Positions 24,140 to 34,551 of a stretch of DNA of 64,000 bases are shown in pieces. The stretch spans positions 498,501-562,500 of the forward strand of contig JASEVX010000082.1 of assembly GCA_031761405.1 (NCBI GenBank). Direction: 5' to 3'. Positions within the stretch are counted from its first letter, which is position 1, and the number at the start of each line of letters is the position of its first letter. This DNA is from Serripes groenlandicus. Taxonomy: Eukaryota; Mollusca; Bivalvia; Cardiida; Cardiidae. The notes under the pieces are model-generated. The model made no database searches. It was given only the letters and a program-made list of their open reading frames with translations, and was not told the DNA's origin. The position numbers and the translations under genes were made by a program.

Positions 24140-26185
24140 AAACAAAATCAACATTGTAATTAGGGACATAAACATATGCAATTCGAAGGATATTCGGGAC
24201 AGCAATGACTTCTTTTCTTGAAAACGGCCGAATAAAGAATGAATAAGTAACAGGGATTTGAATAAGTAACAGGTGACCTAATATGTTCCAAAAGGCTTCT
24301 CTTCTTGAAAAAGGCCGAATAGTAACCAGCTTTTGAATAAGTAACAGGCAATTTAAATGTACCAATTGATCTCTCTCATCATCTACAACAACAACAACAA
24401 CAACATAAACATCAACATTGTTGTTGGCAACATCAACATATGCAGTACCGTAGATCAAATCTGAATAAGTAATGAATAAGGAACAAGGAACATATAACCA
24501 ACTTCACATTTGAAGAAGGAACATACACATACGCTTTTTTAATGATATTTGGCACAGCAATGGCTTCTTTTCTTGAAAACGGCTAAATAAGTAATGAATA
24601 AATAACAGGTTTTTGAATAAGTAACAGGTGACCTAATTATTCCAATAGGTCTCTGTCAGTATCTACAACAACAACAACAGCACACCATATGGTGTGGGCA
24701 ACATTAAGATATACAATTTGAATGATACTTAGGAGAGCAAAGCCTTCTTTTCTTGAACACGGCCGAATAAGTTACAGGTTTTTGAATAAGAACAGGTGAT
24801 TTAGAATATACCAATGGGTCCCTGTCAGCATCTACAACAACAAGAACATCAACAGTGGTTTGAAACATCAACATATGCAGTTTGAATGATGTTTTGGATA
24901 GCAAAGGCTTCTTTTCTTGAAAACATCAAAATAAGTAACAGGTGTTTGAATAAGGAACAGGTTATTTAATAAGTAATTATAGATCTCTGTCAGCAACTAA
25001 AACAACAACAATATCACGTTTGTTGTTGGCAACAACAACGTATGCAGTTTTAATTGATTTTTTGGATATCAAACGCTCAAAATTTGATAATTGCCGAATA
25101 AGTATCAGGTGATTTAAAATGTTCCAATAGGTCCCTGTCTGCTTTTACAGCAACAACAATATCAAAACTGTGGTTGGCAACATCAACATATGCATGGAAA
25201 TGTGAATAGCAAAGGCTTCTTTTCTTGAAAACGGCCGAATAAGTAACAGGTTTTTTAAATAAGTAACAGGCGATATAATATGTACCAATCGGTCTCTGTC
25301 AGCATCTACAACAATAACAACATCACATTTGTTGTTGGCAACATCATCATACGCAGTACCTAAGTGCTACAAATTTCACATTTGAATAAGGAACAAGGAA
25401 TAAGTCACCAACTTCACATTTGAATAAGGAATAAAGAACAAGGAACAAGTGACCAACTTCACATTTTAATAAGGAATAAGGAATAAGAAACAAGAAATGA
25501 ACTTCACGGAGGTCAAACCAAACACCTCCGTGAAGTTCATTCCCTATTCCTTATTCCTTATTCCTTATTCAAATGTGAAGTTTGTTACTTGTTCCTTATT
25601 CAAAAGCTTGTTACTTATATGGCCTTTTTCAAGAAAAGAAGCTTTTGCTATCACACATATTATTCGAATTGCAAATGTGGATGTTGCCAACCACAATTGT
25701 GATATTGTTGTTGTTGTAGATGCTGACGGAGACCCATTAGTACACTTTAAATCAGCTGTTACTTATTGAAAAAACCTGTTTCTTATTCGTTACTCATTCG
25801 GCGGTTACTAAGATGTTAGCATTTGATATCCAGAAAACCTGTTACTTATTCGGCCGTTTTCAGCAAAAGAATCTATTGCAATCCAAAACATAATTTGAAC
25901 TGCATATGTTGATGTTGCAAACCACAATGTTCATGTTGTTGTTGTTGTAGATGCTGACAGAGACCCATTGGTATATTTTAAATCACCTGTTACTTATTCA
26001 AAAATCTGTTAATTTTTCGGCCGGTTTCATGAAAAGAAGCCTTTGATGTCTCAAATATAATTCAAATTGTATATGTTAATGTTGGATGCTTTTTTTGTTG
26101 TACATACTGACAGAGACTCATTGAAACATATTAGATCACCGTTGCTGCCCCAAACATCATTCAAAATGCATATGTTTATGTTGAC
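22120..26185. repeat. CAA-rich composite tandem repeat with orientation flip
   Basis: Roughly 200-240-bp units repeat in this order: 'ggtctctgtcagcatctaca', (CAA)n, 'attgttgttggcaacatcaa', 'catatgcagtttgaatgat', 'ggcttcttttcttgaaaac', 'ggccgaataagtaacagg', 'tttttgaataagtaacagg'. About 15 units run forward to ~25495 and two or three run in reverse from ~25524 to ~26180. Subrepeats of 'gaataagtaacagg' and 'gaataaggaacaagg' expand inside units. All small open frames here (such as 24087-24458 with poly-valine runs) are translations of the repeat. No transposase or RNA gene is seen. Confidence 0.85.
25496..25541. repeat. perfect 18-bp hairpin at the orientation switch
   Basis: AATGAACTTCACGGAGGT and its exact reverse complement are separated by a 10-base loop (25514-25523). 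The flanks continue the inverted symmetry ('ggaataaggaataag' against 'cctattccttattcc'). Confidence 0.95.
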
Positions 26186-26194
26186 AACAACAAT

Positions 26195-26345
26195 CTTGAA
26201 ATCATTGTGACAGAAGTAGAAATTGCTCACAATGAACAATTATTCCCTTTGCCACATTTTTTCAACTTCATTCAATAATTGTTTCTTTCATTTATACAGA
26301 GTTTCCATATTTTTGACTAAATGTTGTCAATGTCGTCTGCGACAG
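26195..26345. repeat. TTAA-MITE right-half fragment
   Basis: 'cattgtgacagaagtagaaa', 'ttgctcacaatgaacaat', 'ccctttgccacattttttca' and 'acagagtttccatatttttg' match the interior of the copy at 27625-27931. Confidence 0.6.
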
Positions 26346-26445
26346 ATTTGTTTCAAGTGGGCGATGATTGTTTATTAATCAAACTATTTCATGTTACATA
26401 ATCTCTGATATCCTCGACATGTATAGCAATCCTGACCATGGCATT

Positions 26446-26604
26446 TGAGCCGTCCCGCGAGAAAACCAATATTGCGTAAAGTATAGATCCAGATCAGCCT
26501 AAGCATGCCAGACGCTTTTCGCATCCTGGGATTTTCTGTTTCATGAATCAATACTCTATACTCTATAGAGTCCACAATGTTGGTTTTCTCGTGGGACGGC
26601 TCAT
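26446..26604. mobile_element. GAGCC-MITE, complete copy
   Basis: TIRs are TGAGCCGTCCCGCGAGAAAA at the left and its near-exact reverse complement at the right (26585-26604), extending inward through 'ccaatattg' and 'caatgttgg'. The interior has 'ccagatcagcctaagcatgc' and 'cttttcgcatcctgg'. It is about 159 bp and non-coding. The minus-strand open frame over 26384-26635 is a chance frame in this repeat. Confidence 0.85.
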
Positions 26605-26650
26605 TTGTGTAAAGGTTCATTTGTATGACGCACATGTATTTTCATAAGTT

Positions 26651-26884
26651 ATAACCCTTTCCACATTACAGTCGCATTTAGGAGCGCATGCAACCGGCAT
26701 ACGATGTTTGAAAATATTGATGCAAACGGAGTATTTACATGAGCGTGTTATCCCCTTTTCACTGTGTTTTCTACTGTTTTTAATAACTGTATGCCTACTT
26801 GCGTTTATAGAGATTGTCCATATACGTGTCGAGATCATTCAAAAGTCGTCTGCTGCAGATTTGTTATATGTGGGAAATGGGTGT
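26651..26884. repeat. TTAA-MITE copy, diverged
   Basis: Left end 'ataaccctttccacattaca' and right end 'gtcgtctgctgcagatttgt' then 'tatatgtgggaaatggg' are clear. The middle is replaced or diverged. Confidence 0.65.
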
Positions 26885-27129
26885 TCAGCAACAGCGTCAG
26901 TCATCCCACCATCTGTGTTTTCATTCATGAAATAGTTCACAGTTTTAGTGAAAGTACATGTTGTGATGTGCATGAGTTAAATACAATATATATTTTTGCA
27001 CAGTTCAGATGACCACTTCAACTCCCTGAACGTTTAATGTAGTATTGCTCGAGTTCCTAATTAATTTGAGCGAACAACGTCTGCAAGTGTATTTACCATT
27101 TGTGTACATTGTAAACCAACATAAGTCTT

Positions 27130-27445
27130 CACATTCGTTCAGGGCCATAATTTTCGATATTCAAATATCAATACATGTATGTCACAGATTCGTTCCGTCT
27201 TATATTGGGCTATAATGTTCGATATTCATATATCAATACATGTATGTGACACATTCGTTCCGTATTATCTAGAGCTATAATGTTCGATATTCATATATCA
27301 ACACATGTATATGCAAACGCTTTCCGTATTATATTGGGCCAAAATGTCCGATATGCATATATCAATAGATGTATGTGACGCATTCGTTCCGTATTATCTC
27401 GGGCTATAATGATCACTATTCATATACCAAAACATGTATGTGTAA
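27130..27445. repeat. ~66-bp tandem repeat, about five units
   Basis: Units carry 'cattcgttccgtattatct', 'gggctataatgttcgatatt' and 'catatatcaatacatgtatg'. Starts lie near 27134, 27187, 27252, 27318 and 27384. The first unit is shortened. Confidence 0.85.
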
Positions 27446-27624
27446 TTGTTTGAGCGGCGCTCTGCGATCACAAAGAGTTAATCATTTTCGACCAGTGTAG
27501 AACCATGTCAGCTATCGCATCGACGCAGTCTAATCTAACTCTTCACTTCTATAAAGCAGTATCCATTTTGGATTGTTTACCATAGATGCGCAGGTTGTTT
27601 ATTTCCTCACGTGTTATAGTTACG

Positions 27625-27931
27625 TTAACCCTTTCCCTCATACAGACACTTTGTGCAGCAGACGACTTTTGAAAACATTGTGATAAAAGGAAAAAATGCT
27701 CATAACCCTTTCCCTGATACAGACACTTTCTGACACCTCTGCACCAGACGACTTTTTGAAAACATTGTGACATAAGGAAAAATTGCTCATAATGAGCAAT
27801 TTCTCCTTTTGCCACCATGTTTTCAATCCCATTCAATAATTATACATTCATTTACAGAGATATGCCCTGTTTCTGCCTAGATATTTTCAAAGTCGCCTGC
27901 TGCAGATTTGTTGTATGTGGGAAAGGGTTAA
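27625..27931. mobile_element. TTAA-MITE with duplicated left arm
   Basis: TTAA|CCCTTTCCCTCATACAGACA at the left and 'gtatgtgggaaaggg' then TTAA at the right give intact ends. The left arm occurs twice: 'aaccctttccc…cagacgactttt' at 27628-27670 and again at 27715-27762. The central 'aattgctcataatgagcaat' palindrome and the right arm occur once. This copy has a longer right spacer ('cattcaataattatacattc') that is shared with copies at 26195, 37295 and 54763, so it defines a subfamily. Confidence 0.85.
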
Positions 27932-28034
27932 TGTTGCTTTTCGTACAGAAACGCTCATTTCTCCATCAACACATTGTCAAATTACAGTATTGATAGGGTT
28001 TACCAGTTTCAGGAATTCAGCTGGTAAATATTTT

Positions 28035-28082
28035 TCTTGATTCAGACAACCGTCGATGCGTCTGCAGCAGACGGCTATTTAA
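28035..28082. repeat. TTAA-MITE short fragment
   Basis: 'gatgcgtctgcagcagacgg' is the inner-arm motif of the family. Nothing else of the element survives. Confidence 0.35.
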
Positions 28083-28739
28083 CAATTGGGGTTTGCATTT
28101 TACCTCAAAATATGTTTTCACTCATGACCAAAGAGTGTACCTCAAAATTTTAAGATGAGATACTATTGTTTTCTTGAAATAACTTCAAAGCAGACGAATG
28201 CGCTTATAAAATTCAGCAGTGTCGTTACAGACCAACGAAACATGTAATCATTACCTGATATAATATCTTGAGAGTCGTCTGCTTTATCCCAAGAAATAAC
28301 ATCTGTGCTAAAAATACATACATTCTTGGCAAGACTTTATATTTACTTGAGCCCGAATACAGGATTAAAATTCTTTGAAACCTATATGTTTTTGAAGATA
28401 TACGCAGATTGATTTTCAACATAGCAGCGGTTTTTTTAATCAAATTGATAACTGTAATTACTGTTTTTCATTACATGTTTTATCATTTCAGACACAAATC
28501 GGAGCCAGAACGACGATTTCAACTTGTGTATCATAGACTGCTTAAAAGCAAGCTCTACATTAAATGAGATATGACTTTTCATATTATGCAAACCCATGCA
28601 TTGAGGGTTCAACGCGTCCATGGCTGGTCTTATTCAACAAGAATACTCGTAATGCAACCTGTGAGAAGAACATAATAATGCAATCTTACTAAATGCACAA
28701 ATGTTTTGAAGAAAGTGTTACAAAACCATTACTCGATGC

Positions 28740-28835
28740 AGGCAACATTTAAACGCCTTTGCAGCAGATGACCTTTGAAAATATTGCGACAAAATGGGAT
28801 ATTACTAATAATGATAATGTTTTAAACATTACATG
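28740..28835. repeat. TTAA-MITE fragment
   Basis: 'cctttgcagcagatgacctt' and 'tgaaaatattgcgacaaaat' are followed by a worn central region ('actaataatgataatg'). Confidence 0.5.
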
Positions 28836-29840
28836 AATAAAACAATACTTGAATCGTTATTATTACAGTTGTTTGAGAACATGAACTGGGAGCAGACGAC
28901 ATATCAATTTCATCTGAGGGAAGCGGTAAAACATCGTATTCGCTCAACCATCAAGGCACTATCCGTGATGCACGTTTTGCAACATTTCCATCCATGCCAA
29001 CGGTGTCTAAAAAATCTTGCCTAAATGTGTATTTAGATCTTTACCTTATTCCCCATTAACTTTAACAATTATATCTACTCAACCGCAGACCACCGAGCGG
29101 AGACCTATATAACATAACCAAGGAAACCTTGTCTTGGAGTGATTTAAATGACACCTCATATCCCACCTACGCACCACGTTCACTGTCATCTACCTAGGCA
29201 CTAACATCGATGTAAGTTGCTAGCTTTACTACATTTCAAACTTCTCTGCCAAAAGGGCTGATGGTGAAAGAAATGGCGTTTTAGTCTTAACCACTAAACG
29301 TTATATTATATATGTGTTGGTAAACGAACAACTTTTATTAGTATTGCATTTAAGAATATATCTGCTTTGCACTAACTGCATTTGGACGGGAATATATAAT
29401 ATCATGCTTGTATAAAACTTCTGCTTACACATTTGGGTCTTGTAGAATTTTACAAACAGTGGAGAAGTTTGATTACAGCTAAGTAATATTCATTTAAATA
29501 CATTTTAAATGTATAACCTTCAAGTAATACGTTAACTATATCTATATAGAAGGTAAATCACTTGTAAACAAAACTTTTATTTTCGAATATTTATGCACGA
29601 CTGTAAAGTTGAACATAGCACAAGAAGATAATTAAGCAACCGTATGTTCTTTCATATTTCTTCCTTGATATTCCCTTGTGTTATTTATTTATAGTTTGAC
29701 CTTCATACCAACATTTGTTTAATATCTTCTAATTTGCTTTTATTTATCTAAATGAAGGCTGTATCTTGCTTTTTGACCAACACGTATATTTTAGAATGTT
29801 AAATACTAGTTACAAAATGCTTAATTTTCTCCTCCCCCCA
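28836..29840. other. intergenic, nothing recognised
   Basis: A 63-codon frame at 28833-29024 has no domain or context. No other feature is visible. Confidence 0.4.
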
Positions 29841-29846
29841 CCTCGC

Positions 29847-29869
29847 TCTCGCTCTCTCTCTCTCTCTCT

Positions 29870-29934
<65 letters not shown>

Positions 29935-29939
29935 TCTCT

Positions 29940-30034
<95 letters not shown>

Positions 30035-30272
30035 CCTCTCTCTCTCCCTCTCTATCTCTCTCCAACCCCTCTTTCTCTTTACACATACATACTCTCACTC
30101 TCCCCTCTCTCTATCTCTCTCTCTCTCCCTCACTTTCTCTATCCCTCACTTTTTCTCTCCCTCTCACTCTTTCTTACTTTCCCCCCCCTCTTTCTCACTC
30201 TGTCTCTGTCTGTCTGTCTCTTTCTTTTTTTCTCTCTCTCACTCTCTTTGTCTTTGTCCCTCTGTCCGTCCG
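29847..30272. repeat. long (CT)n / (ACTCTC)n microsatellite
   Basis: Pyrimidine-only tract with pure CT runs, an ACTCTC hexamer block (29870-29970), and a degenerate 3' part with CTCC, TTTC and GTCT variants. The long Ser/Leu/His frame across it is an artefact. Confidence 0.95.
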
Positions 30273-30710
30273 TTCTTAGTGTTTTCTCATATTAATCGCC
30301 GTTTATCTTTTTTTAAATATTTTTCTTGTTCATGTTAAGAGTTATATTTTTGGAAAAAGGACATTTTACCCTTTTTTATAGCATAATTAACATGTGGATT
30401 TGGCAAAAGGAATAGATGAAATTTGACAAATTAGAGTTAATCACTTGTGCAAGATAAAGCCATTTATAAAATTGCATCCATTTATTACATTTGTTTTAGA
30501 GTACAGTTATATCTTAATCGTTCTTTATGTCATAGAGGATCATTTGTTTTATTTCAAAGATATACTATTTCTATTTTATAGAAAGGAGAGTTACGGGAAC
30601 AGATGTGGGAAAATGCCATATTTGCAAGGGATATGAAAAAAATCAGCAAAGACCTTAACTGATTAGAACAGTTGATGTTGTTTGTCTTGACTTACACACA
30701 GACTGCTTTT
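30273..30710. other. intergenic, nothing recognised
   Basis: No gene or repeat assignment possible. Confidence 0.4.
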
Positions 30711-30713
30711 GTC

Positions 30714-31735
30714 AAATGACAATTGCACCACTGATATAAGCAATTTATAAGACAAATATGAAAAAGATAATTATAATATAATTGTATTTTACAAAAAAGA
30801 TTTAAAAGTAATCTACCCAGACCGGAAATGGAACCATGGTCTCCCGCGTGACAAGCGTATATGCTAACCGTCACACCAGCAGAACTTCGCCATTATAGCG
30901 AGTTCATTTATGAAATCATTAAATATCGATAAACAAGCTATCGAGTTATTTATAAAAAACAACTATCATTTAAATAATTTAATTCTCTTTTGGAGTATAT
31001 TTTATAACTGGGACTTGACTATCTAAAACCGTCTTCTGGGGTTGTTATGGTAATTTCGGTTGAGAATCTGGTGTATTTACGCAGGAATCTAAAATGAAAT
31101 ACTCTAGTACTTAGATTTCTGATTTAAGTAACCGCTGAAAAGCGTTTTGTACATTTAATTCGAAAGGAATTTTGGAAATTCCGATGCCTAGGCTAAATAA
31201 CACATTTACCGTATATGTTATTTTTTGTCAACAATTTGCTTTATTATCCTTTCAATAATGAGATCAAAAAGGTGCGTTTACCCCACTCGATTAACAATAT
31301 TTAGGAATCACCCATGGACTTTACGCGCGATCAAGTCATGTTGAAAGCGTAGAAATACATTTTAATTTTCAATTTTGAAATTCATATAATTTAAAAGCAA
31401 GTTACTTTGGAGATCTTTCTATTGCTTAATAATATCAAATCAAATCAATTTTCCTGTCAATATCCTACCAAATTACCGCATTTTGATTGTTAGACAAGAA
31501 CCATTTGGCGGTTCGAAAGTTACAACATGGGCAACACCACTTTCATTGGCATTATATATGATCTGCAACTACCAAGACATCTCTCTGAACCCGACATGGT
31601 GTTCAGAAAAGGAGAGCTGTTATAAAAAGACATATGTGAAGTAATTCAATGCCGATATTGTAAAACACTAGTCTAGATTCCGATCTCAAAATGATGAGTG
31701 TCTTCGGATTTCGCCTACTACAGCAATTGGCTCTA
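30714..31735 (-). mobile_element. ~1.05-kb dispersed repeat, copy 1 (inverted relative to 58805-59868)
   Basis: Blocks match the reverse complement of the plus-strand copy at 58805-59868. Examples are 'gtcaaatgacaattgcacc' (30711-30730) with 59850-59868, 'caggaatctaaaatgaaata' with 'tattt…ggattcctg' near 59460, 'ttaggaatcacccatggact' with 'catgggtgattcctaaa' near 59250, and 'gaacccgacatggtgttcag' with 'ctgaacaccatctcgggttc' near 58914. Homology runs the whole length with moderate divergence. No protein is encoded. The sequence holds a tRNA-Asp-like segment, so the repeat may be a long SINE or a composite of one. Confidence 0.8.
30816..30878 (-). repeat. tRNA-Asp-like segment inside the dispersed repeat
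   Basis: On the minus strand: 'cggttagcatatacgcttgt' then 'cacgcgggagaccatggttc'. It has the TTGTCAC anticodon-loop context with GTC at 30850-30852, as in tRNA-Asp. The B box is altered (GGTTCCATTTC), and the acceptor arms do not pair well. A relic, not a working tRNA gene. Confidence 0.6.
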
Positions 31736-32196
31736 TTATACTGCTCTCACACTGTAGCGAATATGCTAGCGAATATGCTAGCGAATGTGCTTACGAATGG
31801 AAATATTTGACAATCGCTCAAACTTCGCAACATTCGCCATGTCTTCGTAAGCGTTGGTAACAAATTCGGAACGTTCACAAGTCATTATCCACCTCCTTAC
31901 GAAGATCGGTCAATTTAGGAAGCGCTTCCTAAATTTCAGCGAATGTTGTGAAGACGGTCATTCGCCGTCGATTTTCGTAAGCATTGGTAAGCCATTGGTA
32001 ACGTTGGTAAAGCGTGCGTAAGCGTTGGCAACGTTCGTAAAGGCATTTGTAATACTTTGCCAACGTTACGAATGTCTTACGAATGGCTTACCAATGCTTT
32101 CAAAGTGCCATTAAGAATGTATTACAAATGTCTTGCCAATATTTAAACAAATATTGCGAATATAAATGGCATTCGCCCAGGGAGGTGTCCGGAGAG

Positions 32197-32204
32197 TATA
32201 AAAG
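32197..32204 (+). promoter_or_regulatory. TATA box of the TIR element core, plus strand
   Basis: TATAAAAG, 34 bases before the ATG at 32238. Strong consensus at a sensible distance. Confidence 0.6.
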
Positions 32205-32227
32205 GCACAATTTTCAATTCAATTTCA

Positions 32228-32359
32228 TCATTTCACTATGGCACTCCGAGTGAGACAGGTGGCTGCTCTTGGACTTCTAGTTTCTGAATATACTGTAGCT
32301 GCACATGCAGGGTCACGGCCTCCTCCTCTCACACGTTTGGGTATTCCCAATGTAGGCAT
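32228..32359 (-). pseudogene. 43-codon antisense frame in the TIR element core
   Basis: Reads MPTLGIPKRVRGGGRDPACA…SAIVK, from an ATG about 100 bases after a minus-strand TATA box (32463-32471). The same minus-strand frame is open for 120 codons from 32590. It is antisense to the 32238-32372 frame. No domain recognised. Confidence 0.3.
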
Positions 32360-32372
32360 AAAAGTGAAATAA
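32238..32372 (+). pseudogene. 44-codon frame in the TIR element core (possible transposase start remnant)
   Basis: Starts at an ATG downstream of the TATA box and reads MALRVRQVAALGLLVSEYTV…NVGIKVK. Its TAA stop lies inside AATAAA (32368-32373), a polyadenylation signal. The compact order TATA, ATG, stop, AATAAA suggests a gene from which the middle was deleted. The product is not recognisable as a domain. It overlaps the opposite frame 32228-32359 almost entirely, so at most one reading is likely to be meaningful. Confidence 0.35.
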
Positions 32373-32462
32373 AGAAAGTGTTGAAATTCTTGATGAAATG
32401 TGGTGTTGCTGGTTTTTTTTCCAAAGTCAAACGAACAATGAAACAGAGGCAGATTCGCTCCG

Positions 32463-32471
32463 CTATTTATA
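32463..32471 (-). promoter_or_regulatory. TATA box of the TIR element core, minus strand
   Basis: On the minus strand TATAAATAG, facing the plus-strand TATA box at 32197-32204. Two facing core promoters would fit an ancestral element with convergent genes. Confidence 0.5.
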
Positions 32472-32870
32472 TCAATCGCGGCCGCATCATCAAATAGTTG
32501 TAACATTCGTAAGAACATGGCAAGGCATTGGGAACGTTGGTAAGACATTCGTAACATTCGTAAGTGCATTTGTAACGTTTGTAAGCCCATTCGTAAGCAT
32601 TCGCAAGCATTCGTAACAATCGCAATGCATTCTCTGCATTTATTCGCAACGTTCGTTAGCTATTCGTAAGGCATTGGCAAGCGATGGTAAGCATTCGTAA
32701 TTTATTCGTACGATATTGGTAAGGAGAGGTCGAGGGACGACCGAGGACGACCGACCGGTGACCGAAATTAAAATATTCACTATCCAATCGCAATTTTTAG
32801 GCGAATTCACCGCGAAATCCAAATATTCATATTCGCAAGAATATTCGCCACAGTGTGAGAGCAGCATAAC

Positions 32871-33635
32871 GAGCTCCTTGCTAAAAACAACTATCACGTG
32901 ATTTAGCGCATAGATACTGTATAATACTTAGAAACGATATGCGGTTTTTACCTTATAAGGTAATGATAAAATGTACAAATATACAGTGCTATAATTAGAA
33001 GTAACCCGATATGGTACATGTATGTTAGGATCGTCTGCTCTGAAAACGTCTCAAAAAAAAATGTTTGTTTAAGTTTGAATTCATCCTTTAGCACCAACTT
33101 ATTCATTAGATTTTATTGATGTTTTCAACAATACTTTAGTCACATACAGCTAAGACCAGCATGAAAGTAATACTCTGATTAGATCGTGATTGGAGCTGGA
33201 TTTGAACAATATCGGAACGGTTCAGGAGCGGAATAGAATTTTTTACATGCTCATTGAAATATTAAAAATGATTGAGCAAATCGAATCATATGAAAGCTTC
33301 GCTCACCGAATAGTTGCAACAAATGGATCTTTAATTTATTTACGAAATGTATTTATTTAGTTTAAGCCTATTTTATATACAAAGTCATCTGTTTACATAT
33401 TGATTATCATGGCAGTTCAAGACAAATATGGTATATAAAATGTTAATATCAATATATGCTCATTTTGAAGAAAAGAGTATATAACAAGTGTATTCGATAG
33501 AGAAATCGTGTGTGCTGTACGGCGCACGTTAAAACACGATCATAACGACACTTTCGGATAAGCGAGCAAGATATGGGATACGATACCAAGAATTTCAACA
33601 AACAAAATGATCGATGAGTGAATTAAAAATGTGTT
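32871..33635. other. intergenic, nothing recognised
   Basis: No supportable feature. Confidence 0.45.
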
Positions 33636-33955
33636 TTCAAAAGTCATCTCCTGCAGAGTTGTCAGAAAACCCCTGTTTGTGGGAAAGGGTAAAGAGATGT
33701 GATTATAATACACTTTTCAAAGGATTATGGAGAGACTCAATGTTTTAAAACAGTGAAATTATCTAGTGATACTTTTCACTATATATATTTGTCTTTACAT
33801 AATCTCCCACACTCCATTGAAAATGTGAAATATCTCCATATATGTCAGTTTAATTAGATTTTTAAGAGATTTCTCATAGTTTTGCATAGATGATTACAAA
33901 GTACACTAGTGCAGAAAAGGATCATACGGGAAAGGGTTAAAAGGGTTAAAACATG
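33636..33955. repeat. TTAA-MITE right ends, two fragments
   Basis: 'caaaagtcatctcctgcaga' and 'ctgtttgtgggaaagggtaa' end one copy near 33692. A second right end, 'gtgcagaaaaggatcatacg' then 'ggaaagggttaaaagggtta', lies near 33910-33950. Confidence 0.6.
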
Positions 33956-34355
33956 ACAAAACAGAACAACTGAAACAAACAGCTATCTTTAGTATCAACA
34001 TATCTATAGGAGCTAATTCAGCTTTTAAAAGCATATCTTCAAGTCATCGGCTACAAATTTGTCATGATGTAAGGAATTTACCTAGCATGACTTAAAGGAT
34101 TGTAAAGGTCATTTGACAAACGTAACCATGTTGAAAAGGAAACGTGTACCTTTCGAAATATCAAAGCTATCAGTATGTGTCAAGAGCGTTAGACACTATT
34201 ATATTTTTTCCCACAATGTTACGATATCTTTCTTCACCGGCCTTTCTTCTCTTAACCAAACGCTTGCAGTTAACTCTGTATTTGTTTTTCAAAAAAGGGA
34301 AAGGCAATATATTCACTTTTCAATAAGCTGTTAAGCTAAAATTGGTAAGTAATAT
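33956..34355. other. intergenic, nothing recognised
   Basis: Two overlapping short plus-strand frames (34113-34334) have no support. Confidence 0.4.
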
Positions 34356-34405
34356 AGAGTTTAGAGTTTAGAGTTTATTTCAAATACATTAGGCAATATG
34401 CCCAT
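34356..34405 (-). mobile_element. LINE 3' terminus: hairpin, AATAAA and heptamer tail
   Basis: On the minus strand it reads GGGCATATTGCC (plus 34392-34403), then AAATAAACTC and repeated TCTAAAC units (34356-34376). The layout is the same as at 6751-6800, though the heptamer differs. It ends the LINE whose ORF2 lies at 34552-44010. Confidence 0.75.
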
Positions 34406-34551
34406 GCGTACACATGCAATATAACACTTTATATTACAATAGTCAAAGATCATACATAATATCAATTAATACAAATACTAATACATGTTTTTGTAATTAT
34501 CAGTTCAAATACAATACATATAGAATTTGAAGCGTGAGGGAGTTCACATAA

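Larger units (their letters stand above)
31741..32870. mobile_element. TIR element of ~1.1 kb with repeated TTCGTAA motifs and two facing TATA boxes
   Basis: Left terminus CTGCTCTCACACTGTAGCGA (from 31749) is matched by the right terminus 'cgccacagtgtgagagcag' (32846-32864). A TA dinucleotide lies close outside each end, but the target duplication is not resolved. Both arms are packed with GCATTCGTAA, TTGGTAAGC and reverse-complement variants (31780-32170 and 32490-32720). The central 32190-32475 is a different, promoter-like core with two short facing reading frames. I infer a deletion derivative of a larger DNA transposon that kept the gene starts. PIF/Harbinger, which encodes two proteins, is one candidate; a hAT or another TIR group is not excluded. 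Confidence 0.75.

Noticed and set aside
24087..24458. 123-codon minus-strand frame with poly-valine runs
   Set aside because: Produced by (CAA)n tracts of the composite tandem repeat; it reflects unit structure and not a gene.
22120..26185. CRISPR-like or other regularly spaced array
   Set aside because: Units are long, diverged and contiguous, without unique equal-length spacers; the genome is eukaryotic.
29766..30338. 190-codon plus-strand frame rich in Ser, Leu and His
   Set aside because: It is the translation of the CT/ACTCTC microsatellite and has no non-repetitive coding content.
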